Shown here in pieces: positions 11,287 through 22,084 of a DNA stretch of 36,002 nt. A program made the translations under genes and the position numbers. Under the pieces are notes generated by a model that ran no database searches, was not told the origin of the DNA, and was given only the letters and a program-made list of their open reading frames with translations. Numbering within the stretch: the first letter of the stretch is position 1; every line of letters begins with the position of its first letter. The stretch comes from Bigelowiella natans CCMP2755 (Eukaryota; Cercozoa; Chlorarachniophyceae): the NCBI GenBank assembly GCA_000320545.1, contig ADNK01002780.1:1-36002 (forward strand), read 5' to 3'.

Positions 11287-11897
11287 TCAAAATATCAAGG
11301 TGCTTAAAACTGCTCGGCCCCAGTACGTGTTGGAAGGGGTTGCAAGGTTTGTGGATTGCAGTAGCTACATCTACCTCACATGTCCTTTTCGTTTCGATCC
11401 CTACTGCTGGGTTACTCCAAGATGCGCTCGTTTATACGGTTGTCCTGCCTCACTTTGCAATATAGGTCAACTGTTCTTGAATGTGCGCAAGAGCTCGGCG
11501 TCGAGGCTCAGGTGACTAGAAACGAGTGCAACCTTCATAAATGGGGGTGAAAAAAGATATCCCCCCCCCCCCCCCCCACCCGCCCTTAAACTTCAGCACA
11601 TTTTTTTAGGAATGCGACTTCGATGTCTACGACGTCTATAACGCTGCGGAGGCATTTGTGAGTGCAACATCTCTATGTGTGCTACCGGTAAGGCCAAGAG
11701 ACTAGATTCGATCTCTTCGGTGTCCGCATAAAACCCTAAGCGTGTTTGTTTTTGCCGCTCTCTTCACGTAGGTGTGCTCTGTGAATGGTCGGAAACTTTC
11801 TGCGGGGGTCCCAGGCCCCATCTCAAAGCGCCTTCAGGCTGCGTATAGCAACAGAGCTGGCATTGACCTGGTCGATCAATACCTGCAGTACCTTTAA
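9024..11897 (+). CDS. Class-IV PLP aminotransferase, branched-chain/D-amino-acid type, probably organellar
   Basis: Fourteen exons close in phase to 336 residues: 9024-9188, 9308-9356, 9412-9485, 9629-9694, 9766-9819, 9975-10045, 10203-10289, 10475-10520, 10785-10847, 10968-11006, 11300-11346, 11466-11511, 11610-11687, 11772-11897. The order of motifs is that of fold-type IV aminotransferases: RIPLEDPSFRYGYGGAFDTL (residues 59-78), RVSIPSIRRTPPE, PRAKLHQYMNQ with Lys191 as the predicted PLP lysine, GYVAEGKSYNFFIV with the conserved Glu, VLEGVARSTVLECAQELGV, DVYDVYNAAEAFVSATSLCV, and PGPISKRLQAAY. These enzymes exchange amino groups between branched-chain or D-amino acids and 2-oxo acids; 4-amino-4-deoxychorismate lyase shares the fold, so substrate is open. 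The first ~35 residues (SKNPFTATTPRFLSTTA) are basic and Ser/Thr-rich, as in mitochondrial or plastid presequences. Several introns carry CT, CAG and TA repeats. Confidence 0.9.
9511..9558 (+). repeat. (CT)n microsatellite in intron
   Basis: About 23 CT units in the intron between the aminotransferase exons 9412-9485 and 9629-9694. On the transcript it is a long pyrimidine tract about 70 bases before the acceptor. Confidence 0.95.
9883..9920 (+). repeat. (CAG)n/(CAA)n microsatellite in intron
   Basis: Run of AGC/CAG units grading into CAA units, in the intron between exons 9766-9819 and 9975-10045 of the aminotransferase gene. It supplies many CAG trinucleotides close to a real acceptor. Confidence 0.9.
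10303..10404 (+). repeat. (CT)n and (TA)n microsatellites in one intron
   Basis: CT run at about 10305-10336 and TA run at about 10376-10404, both in the intron between exons 10203-10289 and 10475-10520 of the aminotransferase gene. Confidence 0.9.
10621..10660 (+). repeat. (CA)n-(CG)n alternating tract
   Basis: CA units run directly into CG units in an intron of the aminotransferase gene. This is uninterrupted purine-pyrimidine alternation, the classic sequence for left-handed (Z) DNA. Confidence 0.9.
11250..11282 (+). repeat. (TA)n microsatellite in intron
   Basis: TA run that ends about 17 bases before the acceptor of exon 11300-11346 in the aminotransferase gene. Confidence 0.95.
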
Positions 11898-12757
11898 GCA
11901 TGGAAGAACATCTGTAGTTCTTTGCTATAATCTAGAACAGCAGTAGTCTGCAGATCAGCGCGGCTGCTACTACTCTAGTACTGGGCAATAAGCGATCCAA
12001 GTAATTGGCAGTGCTAATGCGTACACACATGCGCGGGGTGTCATCTGTGAGCGAGAAAATGCTGCAGGGACTCGAATTCATTTTCAGCTATTGGTTGTCA
12101 CATTTGATGAAGAACGCATGTCATCGTCTTATACCGTTATATTCGGCTTTGATGTTCGTGGCGTTAGATCATGCTGATGTTTAGCAGCTAGCTTACCAAT
12201 AAAATCTCGTACTGAGATCGGTGCAGCAACTTTTGGTCGTTTCTGCCGCGGTCTTATTCTAACAATGCGACAATAAAAATGTTGGTGCAATGCATATGAG
12301 ATGGATGTAATTATATGATTAAATCTTTTCGATAGTAGATCTATCCACTGCACGAGAGCGATTAATGTGACTATACCACGTTTACATTGCCACACTGATA
12401 TCGGTGCACAACATCTGTGATTCGCTATAGCGCTATAGGCCTATCCAGCCATGGCGTTGCTGTAGATTATGTAATGGACTGTCTATAAGTACATTGGCAC
12501 ACTTCTCGCTCATGCCTTGTACCATGCTGTAACTATTTGAATAGTCTTCATACAACACATCGCGGTCAATCATTTCATTGTCAGGATGCCAGCGAACTTC
12601 TCGCTCACTATTAAGATCTAGCGGCGCTTACTAGTAACAGCAATGCATCTTGCGTAATATACTGCAGTTTATTTAAAGGACTTCAATGAATGGGCCGCTG
12701 CTGCTAGGCTAGTCATCATTGAAAACGTGGCAGCATCGCTTATGCTCCTGCTCTCCT
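11898..12757. other. Intergenic between convergent genes, no gene seen
   Basis: About 860 bases separating the stop codons of the aminotransferase (plus) and the SIL1-like gene (minus). The open frames here lack family features or supporting splice sites. It contains GCTATAGCGCTATAGGCC near 12425, a small palindromic element. Confidence 0.5.
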
Positions 12758-14433
12758 CTACTTCGTTTGCGACAATTTTTCTTTGAGGGAGGCCACTAAC
12801 GTTCCTGTGGTACTGACGCCACCTGAAACACCATTTACAGACATTAGCGAAGTCCTTCAAGATAACTTGAAAGGGCCGTAGACAGGTAGCAGCAGCAACA
12901 ACAACAACAAGTGGTATAACGGAGAAGGTGGGGAGGATTCGGAGATATTACCATGCATATCTTCATCTCTACCAAAAGCGCCATCTAAGGCTACGAGCGT
13001 GTCGATAAGAGATTCTGCAGGGTTCTTTGTACCACCCGATGATAACGACGACGATGGGGAGGAAGAGGAGGAGAATGAGAGCAAAGCAGCGCATGCCGAA
13101 GGAGGCTCTTCCATCTGCGCCGCGAAGCCATCATCTAAGAGCAGGGTCAGGAGCTTCAAGGCATCCTCCGCCAGCCTTTCGTCTTTGAGCGCCGCGCGAA
13201 GCGTAGTTGTGGTGAGCAGCTCGCAGAGCTCCGGAATTCCAAGCCATACACGAACCAAACCGTGCAAGAACCTCTCTGGGTCGGCCTTGTGACCTGAGAT
13301 CGTCCGATGTGTCAAGCCTACCGCCTTCCTCACCAGCCCCAAGTTTTCTTTCTCGGAGCCCAAGGGATGATGCTGCGCTGACGAGGAGGAGGAGGAGGAA
13401 GAGACTCCTTGGAGGCTCTCTGCCCAAGCTCTCACCACAGTCGCAGGGCCCCCTATATCCCAGAAGACCTTCTGCGCGTCCAGGTTTGAGTCAAGCACGG
13501 CTGAGAGGAAATACAGCGCCTTTTTCCGCAAATACGCTACTGATCGAAGTGACGACGATGATGATGGGTCGGGATCCGATGACGCCGTTGTCGTTGTCGT
13601 CGTTGTCGTCGTTGTCGTGGAAATAGAGGAATTCGAACGCAGGTGGGCTAAGGCCGCATGTATGAGATTTGCTTGGAGCGCCGCCTGTTTCACCTTATCG
13701 TTGTTTTGTACCGCTGTGCCCGCTACCCACAACCCGAGGGATTGGACTCCCATGTATCGAGGCTCTGCGTCATCCCTGGAGAGAAGCTCAAAAATCACGT
13801 CTAGTCCGCCCATGCTCGTCATGTCAACTGCGTTATCGATCTGGTGCGAGAGGTCCTCCAGGTCGGCCAGGTGCTGGGAAATCCTGGGGAGCTCTGTGGC
13901 GTTCCAACCCTGCTGCAACCACTCTTTCACGTCGACTAAGATCGCCTTGATGAGCTTCGCATCGTCCTCTGGGTGGAAGACTTCCTGGTACTTTTTCGCC
14001 CAGAATTTGGCCTTTTTGAACTCCATTGCTCTTTTGACCTTCTCCCTTCGCTCCTGCCTTTTCGCGGCGTCAGGATCGGGGGGGGGGGCTCCAAGGAGGG
14101 GCGTTGCTTCACCTACCCCGCTAGTACTGCCTCCTTCTTCTTCGCCACGGAGCTTGCACTCTCGATCTGTCTTATCATCCGCTCCTGCAGTACATTCCGT
14201 CGAGGTGGTGGTGGAGGAGGAGGAGGAGGAGGGGTTTTCTGGGATTTCTATGGATTTGCTACTTCCCACATTTGTCTCCGAGGAGGGGGGGGATGAATAC
14301 TTGTCACGGTTGACGCCCTTGATCTCTGAAGGCAGGAGCTTCCGAGCTTCCTTTTCACCCGTCTTAACAAAGTAGGCATAATACATCTTCTATCAGCTGG
14401 GTTTACGGGCGTTGTACACCCACCCATCCACCC

Positions 14434-14478
<45 letters not shown>

Positions 14479-14484
14479 CAAAAA

Positions 14485-14558
<74 letters not shown>

Positions 14559-15093
14559 TGCAATGTGAGGAGATGGTTACATTTAGAAAAAAGACAAAAA
14601 CCTGAAGATTCATTCGTATGTAGAGTCCTTCTGGAACAGAAGCTCCGGGGGGTATCTAGTGTGGTGGTGGGGGATAGGAGGATAATGCTTAGTCTTCACG
14701 TTTTCGCCAGCATCGAGCACAACAACGAGCACAACAACGACCACCTTTTGAAATTCATAGGTTGGCACAAAGACAGGAATTGACGCCTGAGGACCAACTT
14801 CGTTTGAGTCTATTTCACTTTCGCTATCACTCGCGACAGAGGCGTCGGCAGCAACATCGGAAGATGCACGAGACGGGATGATGCCGCCCCCCGCCTCGTT
14901 CTCGGTAGCATGACTAGGCTTTTCCGCAATCGCGGTGGCAATCAATAGGCCTGCAAAAGGAGGGTTAGTCACGAACGAGACTTCAATTGAAGACCGCTGA
15001 GTGGACACGGACTTCAAAGTAGCATTATTATATATCATTACAGAAGATTGCCGTCAGAGCGAACCCGACCCGAGACCGATTGAACGCCATCAT
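12758..15093 (-). CDS. SIL1: ER-luminal Hsp70 nucleotide exchange factor, SIL1/Fes1/HSPBP1 family
   Basis: Four exons: 15042-15093, 14745-14950, 12952-14389 and 12758-12822; phases close to 586 residues and a TAG stop. Exon 1 joined to exon 2 gives a textbook signal peptide, MMAFNRSRVGFALTAIF then CLLIATAIA (residues 1-26), which places the protein in the ER, as for SIL1 rather than cytosolic Fes1. From about residue 215 the Fes1/HSPBP1 core is recognisable: FWAKKYQEVFHPEDD, LEDLSHQIDNAVDMTSMGGL, VIFELLSRDDAEPRYMGVQS, LGLWVAGTAVQNNDKVKQAA, i.e. armadillo-like repeats that clamp the Hsp70 nucleotide-binding domain and release ADP. The expected partner is BiP. It is longer than typical family members (about 460) because of an acidic N-terminal segment and Ser/Thr runs between repeats. 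The C-terminus (LKEKLSQTK) is not a KDEL-type signal, so retention must differ. Intron 2 holds a large CA-TA-GT repeat. Confidence 0.85.
14440..14557. repeat. Compound (CA)n-(TA)n-(GT)n self-complementary microsatellite
   Basis: CA units (about 14440-14473), a short spacer, TA units (about 14489-14518), then GT units (about 14521-14557). CA and GT arms are complementary and the TA core is palindromic, so the whole unit can fold back on itself. It lies in intron 2 (14390-14744) of the SIL1-like gene. Confidence 0.95.
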
Positions 15094-15857
15094 TTGAATC
15101 AAAGCTGGCGAAGAGGAGCAACCACAATGGGAAATGGTGAAGCGCCCCCTCCGCTGACGTCGGGAGAGGCCTGTCTGACGTCAGCCGTTGTAGGCTGGAG
15201 CATGCTCAGCTGTGAGCCCGAAAGCACCTTCGTGGAAAACAAGACTAAAAATTGAACCGAAAACATCCTAAGGAAAAAACTTTTTTTTTTGCAAAACGTG
15301 CTCTTATGCGGGGAACGTTCGGGGAAGCGAGCCCAAGACCCAAGACACAAAAAGCGTTCGCAACCAAAATCGATCGAAAATCATGTCGCACGACCAGAAT
15401 GCCCTGAGATATCCCGGAAATGTGTTCTTGATTTTGTTGTCGCGATGTAGAAATCGCACATGCTTTTTCCGTTGAAGCACCAGTAGATCTGGTAAAGATA
15501 CTCAACAGCTCTGTGGCCTCCTCCTCTGGGAACCCCATAACCGGTAAATCGTACTCTAATCTTCCGTATCATCCACAGCCGTGCATCAGGTTTCCCTACC
15601 ACGGGCTGTACCTGCCTTGTGGTATCCCAAATATTTTCGAACGCGCGTAGAGAGGAAGATAAAGAAGGGGGGCGGGGGATGGGGCGTCCACACGCGGATT
15701 ATCGATTCATGCCTCAGATCTGGATCGTTGCATTCTTCAGGTGGCGACCGCTGGTTACTTAACCTATGGGCGAGAGTCGCCATTTCGAGTGCCATGATCA
15801 TCATATTGGAGGGTTAGAATCACCAAAACAATCTGAAAATCGATTGTGAAGGAAGAA
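15094..15857. other. Interval between divergent genes, no confident gene
   Basis: Between the starts of the SIL1-like gene (minus) and the OST-alpha-like gene (plus), so it should hold both promoters. Minus-strand frames at about 15380-15540 read like protein (for example GFPEEEATELLSIFTRSTGA) but two overlapping frames look equally good and I found no consistent splice model, so no gene is called. Confidence 0.4.
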
Positions 15858-17280
15858 ATGCCCGACAAAAGCGACGATATTTTGCAAACTAGGTATCGGA
15901 AGGCAAGCATAGTCATCACCGGAGTCATCTTCGTCACAACCTGTTTGCATATCCTATCGATTCGGTAATGATCCAAATCATATATATACCTTCGCAGAGC
16001 AACAAATCACTGTGGCCTGCATGAGAGCGTAGACTTCGCCAGTAACATATCTACTCGTGATCGCCGTCTAAATCGCATAGGAATCGGACTTGTCAGCTTT
16101 ATGAGAAGAATTTGCTATCTCCTTTACGGTGAGTTAAACTCAGGCCACCCACCTCACTGAAAAACCCGTGGTTTGCCTGTATCAGTCAGCATGTACCAAT
16201 CCAAGTAATCCACAATGTATATTGTAGACTATGGGTCGCACGGCACTACCAGCTGAACTCCTCTGTACCTCTGATGATAAGTAAGTCGCTAGGGAAATAA
16301 TACACATGCACGATTCCTTTGCTTATACTATCAATTTTTTTCACTCTTCGTTCATTAAGCTGCGCCATTCTTGTCGTAGCTTCGCTCATCTACTTCCATG
16401 AATCGCTCCACTAATACGAGTCGTGGTGCAGGTGTCATTGCCCTGATAACGTTGTTATTCCCTGATCTTCACCTATGGATCTGGCCAGCAGCTATGGGGG
16501 TATCTACTCTTTTTATTCCTGTCAGTCGGGGGAGGGGAGAGAGGCACGAGAATCTCCTCTCTCATTCCTCTGTAATATCTTCGTCGTGGGCCCGTCGTAT
16601 GTTCGTCTGTTTATGGTGTTGCTGGAAGGTGGTTTCGCTGTCTTTCTACTGCTGGTTCATCATCGTCATGCACTGGGGTAAGTTCGCTTACCACATACAA
16701 TCGCGCTTTCTTCAGATCGAAGCACGTATCGTTATTCCCGTGCCCCCCCCCAATTGTTTTCGATGCACTAGGGACTCCGCAAAAAGCGAGGGATACGGAG
16801 AGTTTCGGTAGCGGCATTCTCGATGGCAGTAACAGTAAAAACGTCGATGACAATGATAATACCCTGAAACTGAGGACAGAGTCCACAGGTTGTTAGCATA
16901 TCATGTGCTTGTTTCTTGTAACGATTGTTGTTGTTGTTGTTGACCGATAGTAATGATGATGAAAGCGACCACGCTAAGTAATGACATTGACGGTGATTAC
17001 CGTGTAGGATTGGGCCTTCTCCTTCCCTCACCCCGACGAAAGCTCGCCTGGCATCATCGCCGGGCGCTTCTCAATAAACTCAACAAGTCCCCTGCAGCGG
17101 AGCATGTACCTTACGCAATTTGCGATTTGTAGAAATTCTATAAGATGACTATGTGAGTTGTAGTTTTGCATTGATACGAATCTCTCATACACGACCGTGA
17201 TCATTGCAGGGGGGGTATTCGTGGAAGTGCTTCCACGTGCGTTTCTGCTGCTGCACATTTGAAAACAGGGTCAATTTCGG

Positions 17281-17321
<41 letters not shown>

Positions 17322-18042
17322 TGTGTGTGTGTGTGTGTGTTGAGATGTAGAAAAAGTTTTCTTTGCAATCCAGGAAGGAGTGAAGAAGCTAGATCTTATC
17401 TAATGCCTCACTGCAGCAACTTCCACGCAAGCACGCACACCATCATCATCATCATCATCATCATCAGCTGCAGCAGCAGCATCCTGTTTATTTGACTATC
17501 TGCTGTTAGTCGGATCTCGTGAAATTCAGCATCAGACTCGCAGCTTTCGTCCTCCTCCGCATGCCGGTCGGTTGTTGGCACCAAACGACGACGATGATGA
17601 TGATGATGACGCAAGAGAATGTTTCTTTCCCCAAAAAAAAAATGCGTGTTGGCCATCTCCAAGTTCCATATTAACACTGACTACGCTCTATACCTTGGTC
17701 AAGCATGCTATTCTGTCATGACAATGATTCCTACTTCTTCTTCTACTACTCAGCTGGACTATTGCTATGCTATTTGGGCAATGTACGTCACCGTCTACCA
17801 AGTGTCTGTCTGTAGATGAAACATCCGTCTTTGTATCTCTAGTTCTCTGTCTCTCTCAACGATATTTCATTGATCCTCCCCCCCCCCCCCCCCCCTCTCT
17901 TGTGTGTGTGTTTGTGTGTGTATGTTTGGCAGCTACGGGAATGTGGACACTGTGGCCTCGATCATCTCAATCGCCGCTCTCAGAATCATCACGACGTTAA
18001 TACCTGTGCAGGTAGCATTCTCCTCGGAAACGAATAGCAGAT

Positions 18043-18083
<41 letters not shown>

Positions 18084-19093
18084 TACATTTAGCATGTAAT
18101 GATAATACCTTGTGTCTAAGTAAGAGCTTCTGAGTGATGATCTTGTGATTGATATGCGCAATAGTCTGGAAAGCTCGTTTACGAGCATCTGCGGGAAATT
18201 GCTGTTGTCCCTAGAATCCAGTACGGTTCATTCTCGCCTCATTGCTCGATCATTGTCATTCTCTGCATGGCTTCCCTCCCCTTTGCGTGTGTGTGTTTCT
18301 CAATATTGAAGCTTCTTTGGGTTTGACGTTTCAGTGGCAAATACGTTTCGACTCTGCTGCTAGTGCTCCTCATCCAAGTGCAAAACATCATCGTGAATAC
18401 CGTAATCAAAATCCTCCGCCCTTCTGCTTCGGCATTCACGCGCACACACGCGTAGAAACAGACGTACACGGTGTCCTGGGAAGGGGTGCGAGATGTTGAA
18501 GCATCCTTTCCAATGACAGCATTCATCAATGATTCTCATTTGTAGCCTATAAACCCCTCTTCGTGCTGTTCCTGTGCTGTTGATATTGCTCCCGTCGCTT
18601 CTTCATGAATCGTCTTGTTTCTTCTGCTTTCGATGTTTTGCTTCTTCCGTGGAATAAAGTGCTTGGGTTTCATCAGCACCAAGAGCGATCAGAAGGTAGC
18701 TAGACGATGCCGTATAACGTTGTACTGCTGAATCATCGCGGCCGCGACGATGGCGGCATTTTCCATAATGTCTCCCCAAACCCCAACCCCCGTCATTTCT
18801 ACCAGTGTTTCGCTGCGTTCATTGAAGGGCTGTTGGTCAACTTGGAAATGCTCTTGGTAAGGATTCTTCCTGCATCTACGATGTCCTGCTGCCATTATTT
18901 ATTGAGGATCGCCCTGCCAGACGAACCTTGCTGCAACCAGAGGTCATCTGGTTTATTTCTGATAGCTTGTGTGGGTATTTGCTAGGTGTCACTCGCCCAT
19001 TTCCGGTACTTTAGTGGCAACGATATAGCCGGCTGGGATCCGAGCAACAAGGTGCTGCTCTCTTGGCATGGTTGACGACGACGACGATGATGA

Positions 19094-19132
<39 letters not shown>

Positions 19133-19289
19133 TGGTGGATGGGAATTGTCAATCCATTTCTATTCCCTACAGAACCTTCCTGGAATACCGAAGATCTCCA
19201 ACGACCTAGAGCGCCTGGAACATTTCCTCGGGGAGGAAGGGGGGGGGTGTCCTCCCCGGCGCGGAGTGGGGCATTCACGACGGCATTGA
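15858..19289 (+). CDS. OST-alpha/TMEM184 (Solute_trans_a) family polytopic membrane protein
   Basis: Confident exons: 15858-15964, 15998-16128, 16186-16204 (19 bases), 16228-16280, 16432-16499, 16629-16677 and 16772-16807, all joining in phase. Later exons likely at 17008 onward, about 17934-18011, 18335-18401, 18805-18856, 18986-19051 and 19173-19289; joins between 16807 and 18805 are not all resolved. The product begins MPDKSDDILQTRYRKAS, then a membrane helix (IVITGVIFVTTCLHILSI). A core reads LNSSVPLMISVIALITLLFP then AMGVVSLSFYCWFIIVMHWG, matching the VP...LFP...Y.F....HWGG region of the family. KYVSTLLLVLLIQVQNIIVN and FIEGLLVNLEMLLVSLAHF match its last helices. Family members transport organic solutes or modulate trafficking; no substrate can be assigned. 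It could stop at 19075 instead of 19289. Confidence 0.65.
17282..17341 (+). repeat. (TA)n-(GT)n compound microsatellite
   Basis: TA run followed by GT run inside the OST-alpha-like gene, in a probable intron. Confidence 0.9.
18045..18082 (+). repeat. (TA)n microsatellite
   Basis: TA run about 30 bases downstream of the GTAGCA donor that ends the candidate exon at about 17934-18011 of the OST-alpha-like gene. Confidence 0.9.
19075..19138 (+). repeat. (GAC/GAT)n and (GGT)n trinucleotide repeats
   Basis: Starts within a base of the possible stop at 19073-19075. In the plus frame it would encode poly-Asp then poly-Gly; more likely it lies in the last intron or 3' untranslated region of the OST-alpha-like gene. 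Confidence 0.9.
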
Positions 19290-19990
19290 CCATAAATCCC
19301 CATCGGTGCTACTCTCAACCAACCACATCAGGACCGCATAGCGAAAACCAAAAAACAGTATCAGTTCATCACCGTCACAAGAAACTTTACTTTCGCATTT
19401 TTTGTCCTGCAACATACTTTTTACACGGCTCCGTCGCTGATATCATCAGTGTTTTCTTGTCTGCTACTGCCAACACCAACCTTGCTGGTGGTAGCAGGGG
19501 CGACGTGAAAACGTCAACGGTTTCATTTAGTAGCTTGCGAGACGCTGCATGCCTATGTTGTGGTAGGAGTACGAGCCTCAAGAATCGTTATCGAATCGTA
19601 TTTAACGTGTGTATTGGTGGTGTTTTTGTGCAACCATGAGACCTGCTTACGCAAGTTGCTATTTTTTATCTTGACGTACGCAGGTGATTTCTAGCGATAT
19701 GGCGACAAGCCAGCATGGGACAGGATGGTTCCCCGGTGCTCGTAATGGTGGCAGTCAGGATTTAGTTGCAGCTGCTGTGGGCAAGAGAGAATCAGTGGCT
19801 CAACCTGTATTGTGAGCATAAGATAACAGCGCTCCACTTCCCTCCGGGCGTAGGTACTAGCGTATGCATGTGCATACGCAATGCTGGAATACGGCGAAAT
19901 ATAATCGTTAGAGCGCGCATGCGGAAGCCAGATAGGCAGTCTGGCGCTATAAGCCATCTCTAGCATCTATCCATTTGTTGCCTCGGTTGT
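19290..19990. other. Intergenic, no gene seen
   Basis: Downstream of the OST-alpha-like gene. Several short open frames overlap but none has a recognisable domain or consistent splice sites. Confidence 0.45.
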
Positions 19991-21900
19991 GCTGGCCTAG
20001 CCGTAGTAACATGCGTAGCTAGGGACGACCCATGTAACGAGTGGGCGTAGGCTTAGCTATAGCAGCAGGAGCCGCGCGCGCGCGGACCTATAGCTAGCTA
20101 CAGCTAGATCGCTTGCGCGTGCATCGCATGTGGCAGATGACACGTGCGCAATGCAATTATACAATGACATGACTAGCTAGTATACTAGCTAGCTAGCTAG
20201 ATGCTGAACAACTAATAGCGGAAGGACAATGTGCGTGAGGCGCCAGCAAGCCACGTGTGCGTGCCTGATTGACAACTATAGACATGTAATTTATGACGTG
20301 CAATGAACACATCTAGACATGCTCGCGTGGCATGTGCACACACATCTAGCAGACATGGCAAATCTAGCAATGCGCATGCGTGCGCCTGCAATGGATCTAG
20401 GAATCATCGCTATGTGCTTGCAACAGCACATATATACACATGCTAGTAGCACATGATGAAGTGCGGGCTGACATATAGGGCCAAGTTCAAGAAGTCCACT
20501 ACACTAGTACAGCTGCTTTGCTTCGTCTGCTCGTGGAAAAACGACCAAAGCAAAGAAGTGATGTGCATTTTGCCATGCACATCAATTGCATGAGTGCGCG
20601 CCTTGCGCGAATGCTTGCAAGGACCATTTGATTTAGATGAGCGCATGCGTGCATGATGCACGAGGCGAACGTGCGTAGTGGCTGCGTGGCATCCAATGAT
20701 GGTTGCGAGGATCGAAGTCCTGACATTGTGCGTGCGCGCTGCTGAGCGCGCTACGCTTGCATTGTGGCCACGACTGCATCAAATGTGCAACGAATGGCAT
20801 GAATTTTCAATTGAGAGTCATCGAGTGCATGTTTGCGCGTTCACGTGCGCCCAGGTGCATGCTTTTTGCGTGCGTGTGCTGAAACTTCGCACGTCCACAA
20901 AGCTGGTGTGCACACACCCTCATGAGCTTGCAAAACTTGTGGCACGCAAATGCAAATGCGCTAGCGTGTTCAAAAGTGGCAAGAATGCTTTTTCAATTTT
21001 TGCCCGCTGGCAGGCGTTGAAAAATGAGGTTTAAAAGCTGAAATTCGAAAAAAAAATCAAATTTGAACCTCAAACAGGCTCTAGTGTGCTTCCAATGTCC
21101 AATTGCAACGATTGAGCGCGCCAGGCCGCAGGCGCAAAGCACAGTTTGTTCAAAACCCACTCGTTACCGGGATTGATACAGTTGTGGCACACACATGGCT
21201 AGATGGTCTAGATGGTGCGTCGCGCGCAAACACAACAATGAATAAGCTCACATGTTCTGATCACATGTGCATCGTACGTGCATTCGATCAATAACAAATG
21301 TGCTCATCATCATCTAGCTAGCTCACGCAATTGCATATGGCAATTACATCGTTAGAGATCGACGGATGTAACAAATCAATTAAAATTTATTTGTTCGATC
21401 AACAGGGTCATCCTCTTCCTCGCACATATGTGTGCAGCATGTATATGTACGTAGCTATACATTAGATAGCATAGAGCTATATGACATGTGCAATGATGCG
21501 ATGCAGCGGCTACGTACGTGCGCAGCGCTAGCCGCAAATGTCGAATCTGTTAATTATATTGGTTTCCGCTGCTACATATGATGCTGTGCTACGCTAGCAT
21601 GTACGTGTGACTACTAGTTTTTTTCCGATCGCGATTGCAGTCTCTGCGGCTAGCTAGCAGAAGAGTGCGCAATAACACATGAATCAAGGCATTTCCCGTT
21701 TCTTGTTAGTTTAGCGCACATAGGATGACTATGGCGGATGCCGCATCGAAGCTATGCTATAACTGTGCGCATGCACGAAACAAACATGCTGCGTGCTAGC
21801 ATGCCAAATAGTAAATGTGATTCTCTCTCACACTGAGGCATGATTTCTACGTCGTTGATTTGTTGACTATTATAGTAAATCAACTTACATTGACAGATAT
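19991..21900. repeat. CTAG/TGCA/CGCG-rich non-coding block
   Basis: Nearly 2 kb saturated with short palindromic words: AGCTAGCT and CTAGCTAG clusters at about 20088-20107 and 20171-20200, again at 21311-21323 and 21650-21660, a CGCGCGCGCG run at about 20075-20084, and many GCATGC/TGCATG/GTGCGC words. A frame at 20678-21034 is open for 118 codons but its sequence is the same word salad. No transposase, terminal repeats or RNA gene could be identified. Blocks of the same texture recur at 27.3-28.7 and 31.6-32.25 kb. Confidence 0.6.
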
Positions 21901-22084
21901 TATTTCATAGTGGAAAAGGTCAAATCGAATCTAAGACCAAATAGTCTCAGAGTGTAATTTTCGCCCCCTTCAACAGCTGGCACGCGTTCTCACATGGAGA
22001 CAGGACAGCTTCTTCAGGAGGGTAACGAAAGAACCCACCCAGGCTTTCATTAATCTTTTCTCATCAAGCTTAGGTAATGCTAAT
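21901..22084. other. 3' flank of transporter gene
   Basis: AT-rich until about 21960, then a short stretch that stays open on the minus strand beyond the transporter stop in another frame. No separate gene is supported; it is the likely 3' untranslated region. Confidence 0.4.

Noticed and set aside
13617-14375. 252-codon plus-strand frame
   Set aside because: Antisense shadow of the large SIL1-family exon.
15245-15602. Possible exons on the minus strand upstream of the SIL1-like gene
   Set aside because: Two frames overlap with similar protein-like texture and no donor/acceptor set gives a consistent product, so I left it uncalled.
19068-19112. Poly-Asp tract as a functional metal-binding domain
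   Set aside because: It is a GAC/GAT microsatellite that most likely lies in an intron or 3' untranslated region.
20678-21034. 118-codon open frame in the CTAG-rich block
   Set aside because: Sequence is dominated by GTGC/TGCATG words read as Cys, Ala, His and Val; no domain, no splice context, and overlapping frames are equally open.
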